From Dryocosmus kuriphilus (Eukaryota; Arthropoda; Insecta; Hymenoptera; Cynipidae): a stretch of DNA of 64,000 bases. A program made the position numbers and the translations under genes. The first letter of the stretch is position 1. Every line of letters starts with the position of its first letter. The notes beneath the pieces are model-generated. The model did not search any database and was not told the DNA's origin. It worked only from the letters and a program-made list of their open reading frames with translations. The DNA lies in NCBI GenBank assembly GCA_038277395.1, contig CM076196.1, positions 96,912,385 through 96,976,384 of the forward strand. The letters run 5' to 3'. Positions 55,997 to 64,000 of this stretch are shown piece after piece.

Positions 55997-57296
55997 CTAC
56001 ATGGAATGAGAAGTCCCGAGCCTCACAAGGAAAAAATTAATTTTTTACCTTAAAACCTTTTTTATTCTTCGGTGTACTCTCCATTTAAAGTAATGTACTT
56101 ATTCCAGCGGTCCTCCAACATTTCTATACCTTTTGAAAAAAATGATTTATCGAGACCTTCAAAATACGCCTCTGTTTCGGCCATGACTTCAGCATTCGAC
56201 GAAAATTTCTTTCCCTGAAGAAACCTTTTCAAGTTTGGGAACAAATAGTAGTCGCTGGGGGCCAGATCTGGTGAATACGGAGGATGCTTAACCAATTGGT
56301 AGCGCAATTCGCTCAGTTTGGCCGTCGTTTTCATCGATGAATGTGCTGGTGCGTTGTCGTGGTGGTACATCACTTTCTTCCTTGCCATGTGCGGCCGTTT
56401 TTTTTAAATTTCTTCGTTTAAACGATCCAGTTGAGCAACGTAGTAGTCACCTGTGATGGTTTTTTTTTTTTTTCCCTTTTCCAAATATTCAATCATGATT
56501 ATTCCTCTTGCATCCCAAAAAACACTTGCCATAACCTTCCCGGCCGACTGTTGCGTCTTTGGACGCTTCGGACGGCTGCTACCTGCTTCCAACCACTCTG
56601 CAGACTGTCTGTGGACTCAAGAGTGTAATAATGAATCCAGGATTCGTCCATCGTCACGAATCGACGCAAAAAGTCCTTTTTGTTTCTTTGGAACAAGACC
56701 AAATTACGCTCGGAATCTTCAACACGTTGCTGCTTCTGGTCCGGTGTGAGCAAACGCGGCACCCATCTTGCGATCAGCTTTTTCATCCCCAAATGTTCAT
56801 GCAAAATGTTGCTAACGCGTTCTATCGATATACCCACGGCCTCTGCTATTTCACGCAACTTCGCTTTCCGATCATTCAAAACGATCAAATGGATTTTTTT
56901 TATGTTTTCCGGTGTGGTGACCTCAGAGGGCCGTCCACTGCGCTGAGCATCATCGGTACTGGTACGACCACGTTTGAAGTCCGCAAACCAGCGTTTTACG
57001 GTTGCAGTTGATGGTGCGGATGTTGGATAGCATTTATCTAACCACTCCTTGGCCTGGACGGTGTTTTTCCCATTAAAAAACAATGTTTTATTAAAACCCG
57101 AAACTCGTCTCTTTCCATCGATCGCGAGAAACCAATGCTTGTCTGACACAATTAGCTGTTATTCGAAACTAATGCACGCAATGTCACGAAACTCAAGTTG
57201 GTGCTGTCTAAAGGCTGGTTCTCAACGAAAACATACATGGTTTAATCCTAGTAGCGACATCTCTGTGTGAGGCTCGGGACTTCTCATTCCATGTGG
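55997..57296 (-). mobile_element. mariner element, 1300 bp, full length with TIRs
   Basis: The ends CTACATGGAATGAGAAGTCC (left) and CCACATGGAATGAGAAGTCC (right, inverted) continue CGAGCCTCACA, giving TIRs of about 30 bp with one mismatch. TA flanks both ends (55995-55996 and 57297-57298). Length and TIRs are those of a complete mariner. The transposase gene occupies most of it. Confidence 0.95.
56062..57149 (-). pseudogene. mariner transposase, DD34D type, broken
   Basis: From ATG at 57149 the N-terminal helix-turn-helix part (TVKRWFADFKRGRTSTDDAQ, RSGRPSEV) leads to WVPRLLTPDQK and the first catalytic Asp in VTMDESWIHYY. A frameshift near 56600 moves the frame to SSRPKRPKTQQSAGKVMASV, FWDARGIIMIEYL. 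An expanded A/T run (56461-56474) adds lysines in KGKKKKTITG. A TAA at about 56405 precedes RPHMARKKVMYHHDNAPAHS (second Asp) and YSPDLAPSDYYLFPNLKRFL (third Asp). All three catalytic Asp are present, so the copy is young but disabled by one frameshift and one stop. Confidence 0.95.
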
Positions 57297-57599
57297 TATT
57301 CAGGCAAAGAGATGGAGAGAAAAGGTTTCTTTCGCTAGAAAAAAAAGGTAATATAGGTAATCAATACAAAATATATTTTACTAAAAATAATTAAAGTTTA
57401 CAGCATGATGAGACAAGTTTTCCAAATGGGGACGAACCTAGAGTCGCGTGGATATATTCAAACCAATGAATAAGCCCCAAAATTATACAGTTTTAACTAG
57501 AACGAAAGAATCCAAAAACGCACTAAGTCAAACTGATAATTGCGGTGAAGCCGCCAAGAAAAAGAAAACACGACGAGTCCACACTGGGGCGGTTAGAAC
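57297..57599. other. Unassigned spacer
   Basis: Nothing recognised in these 300 bp. Confidence 0.5.
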
Positions 57600-58817
57600 C
57601 CCTGCTTAAAATGACGGATAGGATCCGATAGATCCAGATAACAAACCGGATAATAGACCGGATAGCCCACTTCGGATTCTTGCCTGGCCCTATCCGGGTC
57701 TTATTCGGTTCGTAATATCTTTCGCGGAAAAATAGCGGTCTTATCTGGGTTCTATTCGGGATGACATATCGAAATTATATTTGACTAAGTTAAAAGTGGT
57801 ATTTAATCCGGTCCTATCCGGAACTTTGTCGGAACCAAAGTTTAGTGATAAGACCAAAAATTATTTTCTATCTGGTTCTATCCGGCTTTCCAGCGGACAT
57901 GCAAATCATAAAATTGAATTATTCGCCCGACGGAATCTTATCTGGCCCTATCCGGAACTTTGTCGGAACTAAAGTTGGGTATAAAGGCCGAAAATGTTTT
58001 TCTATCTGGTTCTATCCGGCTTTTCAGCAGACATTTAAATCATAAAATCGAATTATTCGCCCGACGGAATCTTATCTGGCCCTATCAGGAACTTTGTCGC
58101 AACTAAAGTTGGGTATAAAGGCCGAAAATGGTTTTCTATCTGGTTCTATCCGGCTTTCCAGCGGACATTTAAATCATAAAATTGAGTTATTCGCCCGACG
58201 GAATCTTATCTTGCCCTGTCCGGAACTTTGTCGGATCTAAAGCTGGGTGTAAAGGCCGAAAATGGTTTTCTATTTGGTCAGTAGTTCAGAATAATTCCGC
58301 CAAGAGCGCAGGGATTCTTGTCTCACAATAGTAATCGATCGTCCGGACTATAAGTTAGCCACAATTTTTCACTATTAGTTAGAATGAAAAGATGTATCTA
58401 ATACATCTGTTTGATCGTCATTGATCCTTTTTTTGGTGCTTTCACAGTACGAGTATCTGGTAGGATAAGGCAATGCGGGTACTGAAAATATTCCGCATAG
58501 AGCCAGATAAGAAACCAGATAGAAAAATATTAAATACCGACAAACTGCCGGATAGAACCGGATAAGAAAGCGGACACAACTACTCTATAAGTTTCCGGAT
58601 AGAACTAGATAAGAAACCGGAACGGGCTATGCGGGTGCCGAAAATATCCGTGTAGAGCCAGATAAGAAACCAGATAGAAAAATTTTAAATACCGATCAAT
58701 TGCCAGATAGAACCAGATAAGAAATCATATAGGACAAAAGTAGGGCCGAAAATATTCCGTATAGAGCCAGATAAGAAACCAGTCTCTATCGGATACTATC
58801 TGGTATTTTTAGCAGGG
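57600..58817. mobile_element. TIR element G, 1.2 kb, GGATAG-rich with internal tandem repeat
   Basis: Ends CCCTGCTTAAAATGACGGAT (left) and CCCTGCTAAAAATACCAGAT (right, inverted), both continuing into AG-ATCCGATAGA-like sequence. Sub-terminal zones are filled with CCGGATAGAACCGGATAAGA-like words, in opposite orientation at the two ends. The middle is a 134-bp tandem repeat. No transposase. A degenerate related end lies at 15672. Family unknown. Confidence 0.75.
57820..58290. repeat. 134-bp tandem repeat, about 3.5 copies
   Basis: GAACTTTGTCGG-like words start at 57821, 57955, 58089 and 58223, exactly 134 bp apart. Units contain TATCTGGTTCTATCCGGCTT, GCGGACAT and ATTCGCCCGACGGAATCTTA. The plus ORFs across it are products of the repeat. 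Confidence 0.95.
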
Positions 58818-60649
58818 ACCTTTTATTTCAAAGGACGGGCATCCGTACCAAGATGTAGGCCGAACATCCCGTTTTATACAAGTTTTGTCATCCTACCTTG
58901 AGCACAGCTTTCCAAATGATGACTCAGCTGCCTCCTCGTAGACCCGCGAAATATAAAAAAACAGTATTATGAACGCGAGAGCTTCTCGTTTTAAACCACA
59001 CAGCGGACAAAGCAAATATACAAACTAAGCTAGAGATAACCACACAACGATACGTGACGCTCGCCCGGAAAGAAGTGACGCTTTCGTCCCTCATTAACGG
59101 CGGCTGTGGCTACGCGCGTCGTGAGTCGGCTTCCTTTCTGCTGCGCATCCATAGTTGCGTCTCGTGAATTAGATCGTGTAGTCCTTGCTTATCGAGACCC
59201 GACGGTAAATCGAGGAAGGTTGTCTCCTCGACGCCCGAGAGATCTGGCCACTGCCACTGTCTCCGAGCATTTCATGGTCGTGGACGGTTCAAATATGGGT
59301 ATTAAATTCATAATTTGCCCAGGTTGTATAGCAGCTCGCTGCGCCCCTGGCCCTACAACTATGTAGGATAGAGCATGGCCCATACTTCGTCCAAATGGAG
59401 GTGGTGACGCCCTCAGTTTGTGTTTTAACCTTCAACATTCGGTGGCTCGACCTGTCAAGAAATAAAAAGAAACAAAACAAAAGCATAAGACTACTATTTG
59501 AGACTCTTAATTCCATCCAGAGAGACTTAACCAATTATAGAAAGAAAACCAGTTATAAAAAAAGAAAGACCAGCAAAATTCTTAAAAATAATTGACTTCT
59601 GTCTGGACTTTACTTTCGCAAGTATATGGTAATGTATTTTAATTAGCGTGAGCTTACTACTTTATCTTCTTTCGTTCTTGTACCATCCCGATTCCCGACC
59701 ATGGTGTAGCGGTTCTAACCAGTTTGATCTTTACAGCTTCGTCGACCGTTGTAGATTTATCATAAGTCGACATATGCTAGAGTGAGTCTATTTAGTGCTC
59801 GCTTTATCATGTGTGAATAATTACTCTATGATGTCAAAGTAATGACTCGGATTTCCTGTTATCATGCATTACATTGAAAAGCTTTAAACTATATCAAATT
59901 ATAATATATAACGCCGTAGACTTTATACAAGGTTTTTCAGGTTATTTTTATGATTTCACGCGACTTAAGAACATTTACCCCATATCAATTCACGAGTTTG
60001 AGCAATTTTGCAATGGGGTTCCACCTAATATTAGTCCAAGCTTATATACTTTGTGTAATAACTTCTAATTTTAGAAAACTAGGTTCTCATTGAAATCAGC
60101 ACTTTGAAGTTCGATCATACTTGCGCTTAGTCTTAAGCAACCACTACTGCTAAATTGATTGCCCTACTTTTAAAGAATTTAGAGACAGAATTATTAGTCA
60201 TTTATCCATAAAAATTACAATCTCACGTACCTTATCATATTTGTTATTATTCACGGTCTTAATTACATATTGCCAGGTGGCTTCGGTGGCTTTGCTTCAA
60301 TTGTCTTCAATCACAACATCAGTATATACAATCAAAAACATCAATAACGACTGAAGAATTCAAAGTTCACTACATTTTCGCAAACTGAATATTTTTAGAC
60401 GGAAACGTGTGAATAAACCCCAAAAGAGTCTCTTTTGGTGGACGGCTGGACGGGTATAGTGTACAAAAATTTTTAATAGGTTAAGCGGTTACGACGTTGG
60501 CATGTCCTAAATTTGAACTTGAAAGATTTGAAGATTTCATTACATAATTGAAATTAAAAATGCCACCAAAATTGAAAACTTAAACAAAAACTACTCTCCC
60601 GAGATACGGAAAGACATGGGATCTAGAAGAAGCTTTTAAAGGTTACCCT
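58818..60649. other. Unassigned; GC-rich island at about 59030-59460
   Basis: From about 59030 to 59460 the DNA becomes GC- and CpG-rich, with frames open on both strands (59106-59366 plus, 59189-59383 and 59289-59534 minus). I see no domain. It could be a promoter or first exon of a gene, or an LTR fragment. From 59470 to 60640 it is AT-rich with nothing recognised. Confidence 0.35.
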
Positions 60650-61610
60650 AGCAAAAATACCTCTTAGGTATCATTACAATCCATTTAGAAACATCTGAGA
60701 TTACCATTAAAGGTTTAAGTGGATTTAAAGAGGATTCGTGGAACATAATTGGTTGTAACGCCTTCTTAAGGGGAATCGGGATATACTGTTAATTTCGTGA
60801 AATGTTTGTAATAGCTTGTATGAGGAACCGAAGTGGAATTGAAAACAAAACTTACTTTTTTAACGTCTCCTTAAGTGAATCTAATAGGATATAAGAGGAA
60901 TGTTTAAGTGGAAATTATTCTAAGAGAATCTAAGGGCATCTTAAATGGACATTAAGCCACGATACTGTCTTACACGAAATTTTTCTAAGTGGATCAATGG
61001 GACATTAAGAGGACTGATTTTACTGCAAAATGCGACTAAGTACAAAATTGTCGTTCTAAAAGGATCTAAGGTGAACGTAAGCGTCCAACAAAATTAAATT
61101 TCTTAAAATTTTTCTAAGTAAACCTAATAGGAATTTAAGAGAACTGTCCTTAGTGCCAAAAATGCGACAAGTATAGAATTGTCCTTCTAAAAGGATCTAA
61201 GGGGAACGTAAGCGTCATTAAAATTAAACTTCCCTAAATTTTCCTAAGTGGATCTAAGAGGGATTTAAGAGGACTGCCTTTAGCGCAAAAAATGCGACAA
61301 GTATAGAGTTGTCGTTCTGAAAGGATCTACGGGGAACTCAAACGTCATCAAAATTAAATTTCTTTAAATTTTTCTAAGTGGACCTAATAGGAATTTAAGA
61401 GGACTGCCTTTAGTGCCAAAAATGTGACAAGGATAGAATTGTTGTTTTAAAAGGATCTAAGGTGAACTTAAACGTCATTAAAATTAAATTTCCTTAAATT
61501 TTTCTAATTGGACCTAATAGGAAGTTAAGAAGACTGCCTTTACTGTAAGAAATGCGACTAAGTATAGAAATGTCGTTCCTAAAAGGATCTATGGGGAACT
61601 TTTATTTTCA
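60650..61610. repeat. 131-bp tandem repeat with degenerate leader
   Basis: AAGGATCT starts recur at 61062, 61193, 61323, 61453 and 61585 (steps of 130-132). Units contain AAATTTTTCTAAGTGGACCT, AATAGGAATTTAAGAGGACT and AAAATGCGACAAGTATAGAA. From 60650 to 60960 related but diverged words (AAGTGGATTTAAAGAGGA and others) show an older part of the same array. Confidence 0.9.
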
Positions 61611-61775
61611 TATATAAAATTTCGAAAAGAAAAAAATTACTAGCATTTTTCACTCTACCCTTACTCAATGCAGGAAAGCGTCTTTCTTTTGATTTTGTTA
61701 CGGACACTCAAGCGGTTCGATAGCCGACATGCTTAGTCGTTAGGGAATTATATGATGCGTTCGGTTAGAGTTTAA

Positions 61776-64000
61776 CCCTTATGTCAATAGCCGGGTACCC
61801 GGGTACCCACTTTAGCATTTGTCTTCAAAATTTTTTATGTTCCCCTAAAAAATTTTCTACATCCGCCTGGATCGTCGCGATTTTACTCTTTTAATGTTGA
61901 AAAATGCTTGTAGCATAATTTTTTGAGCTACGAAAGTAAAATAATGTTGCCCCAAAGTTCACATAGTCGTCTACCACACCCAGGGTACCCGAGTTATTAT
62001 TCTAAAAGTTATTGCTTAATAAATAAAAACAAGTGGTAATTTTGACATAAAAAATATAAATTATTTATTTAAGCGCAAACTATACATTTTACGCTCTTGG
62101 CATCGTGCTCGTTGCAGATGGGTTTTTCGGATTCTACACAAGATTTTCTTGTTTTTCGGCGTTTTCGTACAGTTTCTTTATTGGACAAGTGACAAGATCC
62201 TGCAACAATCTTTCTACCGGTATGGTCCAACTTTTTTTGAGATCCTGAGTTTCCGAATGGACATAGTTGCCTGCCGAGGATGCTCTCGATGGCCAGTTTT
62301 GTGCTGTAGTTTCTCATCACTTGTGCATTCACAGATCGATCTTCTATTATTGGCATAGCAAGCTCTTCGCTTAGCTGCCTCAAAAACAACCTTCTTTGGC
62401 TCGTGCTTTTTTTAATCGTTGTATTATTTTTATAGTAGATAATGTACGCTGCGAGGCTAGCAATATCTACGACATTGAAAAACAAAGCGAGTGGCCATCT
62501 TTTCGTGCGCCGATGAGTTGTGTACCTACCTAGCATCTGATTCATCGTATCTACACCACTTTTGTTTTTATTATATTACAGAACTATTTCTGGCTTCTTT
62601 TTTAAATCATTTACCACAGCCATATTTAAGTGCATGGTGGAGAGCAGGAAAACAGCCTTATTCTTTTTCGGCACGCATGAGCAGATAGTTACTTTCTTTT
62701 GGAATCCAAAGATCGTTGAAAATTCTGCTCTATTCCTGGAAGGAGACATTTCCTTCGGAATATGTGGCTTGTTTTTTTTTAAATGTTCCACCGATAGTTA
62801 GATTTCAAGACAGAAGATGGTTCGCTAGCGGCAAAGACGTGAAAAAATTGTCCAAACAGATATTTCTTCCCGATCCTCTGTATGGTGCAGCAAGTTCTTT
62901 TACAACTCTTTCAACCTGATTTACCTCACGTACATTACCTACTTTTCCTGGTAAATTAAGACATTTAACGGAAAAGAATGTTCAGAATCGCATATCCACC
63001 ATATCTTAATACCATATTTGGCACGTTTTGAGGGAATGTACTAGGCGAATTTTGTTCGACCACGGAAAGGATAAAGCTGCTCGTCAATCGTTAAACATTC
63101 TGTCGGCCTATATATTTTAGATAAATTCGCGTTCAGCATCGTCCAAATATCTCTTACAGGAGCAGCGTCATCCTCTCGCATGCGATCACGGCGTGTTTGG
63201 AAATCATCGAAGGGTATAAAACGAAGAATATTCCAAAAATGATTCAGGCCCATAGTTACGCGATACAATGGATACGACGATGATTTCCACATTTCTTTTG
63301 TGTGACCGGTGTTGGAATTATTTGCTCCTGCACACATCAATATTCCTAGAAACGCATACATTTCGCGAGATGTTACATCTTTCCATACTAATGGTTTTTT
63401 ACCTGACTCTTTTTGTTGATTTGTATCGTCGTACTGTTGATAAAGTGCCTTTGCCTTTTTGTTGGTGTGCCGAACAATAATGTTAATTATTTCAATCGTA
63501 ATAATCTTCTTGAAGGTGTCGCTCATAGATAATGTTTCTGTGCTTCTGTGTGGGCCACTTTTTTGTCGAATAATGTTGCAAGCTGCAGTTTGGTGGTTCG
63601 TCCTCTATATTTTCCTCGACATCATAGTTCTCCTCTGCCTCGCTCTCTGCACTTTCTTCGCCATCGCCTTGCTCTGATAAATTAATAAGATGAAACGTAT
63701 TAAAAAAATATGAAATAAATATAATATAAAATAAATTTTATAAAATGTAAACACTTGAATACTATAAAAAATAACAAATAGTACAAAAATATACCTGGAT
63801 GAGCGTTGCTATTGACTGCCTCTGTTTCTATCTCTCTACATCGCTCCTCTGAAAATGAGTGAACCATTAAGTATGATTATAAATAATTTATAATTTAGTA
63901 AAACTTGAAACAATATGTAACTATTAACATTAATTATAAACTAACCACTTTCATCACCAGCAGCTTCTTCGCAGTCCAATGTTTATTCCGGCAAATGTTG
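61776..64000 (-). mobile_element. piggyBac element, 3' portion (continues beyond the window)
   Basis: TTAA at 61772-61775 is followed by CCCTTATGTCAATAGCCGGG, the TTAA|CCC arrangement of a piggyBac terminus. GGGTACCC appears twice in tandem at 61793-61808. A minus-strand piggyBac-type transposase follows inward. The other end must lie beyond 64000. Confidence 0.82.
62069..64000 (-). pseudogene. piggyBac transposase, partial and broken
   Basis: The main core frame 63526-63041 has FKKIITIEIINIIVRHTNKK, MYAFLGILMCAGANN, GLNHFWNILRFIPFDDF and LTIDEQLYPFRGRTKF (first catalytic Asp). Broken frames between 63040 and 62570 continue KYGIKIWWICDSE (second Asp), a DNFFTS-like segment and YYNKNKSGVDTMNQMLGRYT. 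The frame 62545-62069 has RRTKRWPLALFFNVVDIASL, ending in a Cys-rich tail (CVESEKPICNEHDAKSVKCI). Upstream, short exons can be read: 63673-about 63600 (acidic, EESAESEAEENYDVEEN) and 63848-63795 (54 bp, CAG|...|GTATAT), with a donor at 63945. The acidic N-terminus and the core are out of phase near 63600. Confidence 0.82.

Noticed and set aside
56431..57011. Plus-strand ORFs across the mariner (up to 150 codons)
   Set aside because: Antisense to the transposase.
57781..58045. ORFs with YPAF/SGF periodicity
   Set aside because: Created by the 134-bp tandem repeat.
61793..61808. GGGTACCCGGGTACCC as cloning-vector polylinker (KpnI/SmaI sites)
   Set aside because: Surrounding sequence is AT-rich genomic DNA beside TTAA|CCC, and the inward transposase explains it as a piggyBac end.

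Overview
The window reads as AT-rich nuclear DNA of an arthropod, most likely an insect. The evidence is one host gene with spliceosomal introns (the 3' end of a KANK-family ankyrin gene) surrounded by transposable elements typical of insects: an errantivirus (Ty3/gypsy with env), two other Ty3/gypsy elements, a BEL/Pao element, and mariner, pogo-like, PIF/Harbinger, piggyBac and several unclassified TIR elements. Nothing looks prokaryotic. The species cannot be named from sequence alone. All family calls come from recognised motifs; no database search was possible.

Layout. 0-4 kb: a 170-bp satellite array. 4-13 kb: AT-rich DNA with small tandem duplications, a degenerate minisatellite, a decayed LINE-like reverse transcriptase (minus strand), a foldback element, a tRNA-derived SINE head and a hairpin MITE. 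13.2-14.8 kb: two KANK exons. 15-17.8 kb: mostly unassigned, with a tRNA-like sequence. About 17.8-22.5 kb (minus): an errantivirus relic (putative LTR, env, integrase). 22.5-29.9 kb (plus): Ty3/gypsy element A, 5'-truncated and facing the errantivirus head to head. 30-34.8 kb (plus): Ty3/gypsy element B. 34.9-44.7 kb: four TIR elements in a row separated only by TA repeats, including a 5.9-kb element (D) with 475-bp inverted repeats and two genes. 47-50 kb: a PIF/Harbinger deletion derivative and a CACTA-like transposase relic. 50.8-55.3 kb (minus): a gypsy RNase H fragment and a BEL/Pao gag with LTR and primer-binding site. 56-57.3 kb: a nearly full-length but broken mariner. 57.6-58.8 kb: a TIR element built round a 134-bp tandem repeat. 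60.6-61.6 kb: a 131-bp tandem repeat. 61.8 kb to the end: the 3' part of a piggyBac element (minus) that runs off the window.

The KANK exons are the only host coding sequence I can defend. Almost every transposon gene carries stops, frameshifts or deletions, so the region behaves as a transposon and satellite graveyard. The most unusual object is element D: its long TIRs are nearly matched and its two-ORF content includes a transposase gene with a phase-preserving intron. I cannot place it confidently in a named superfamily.
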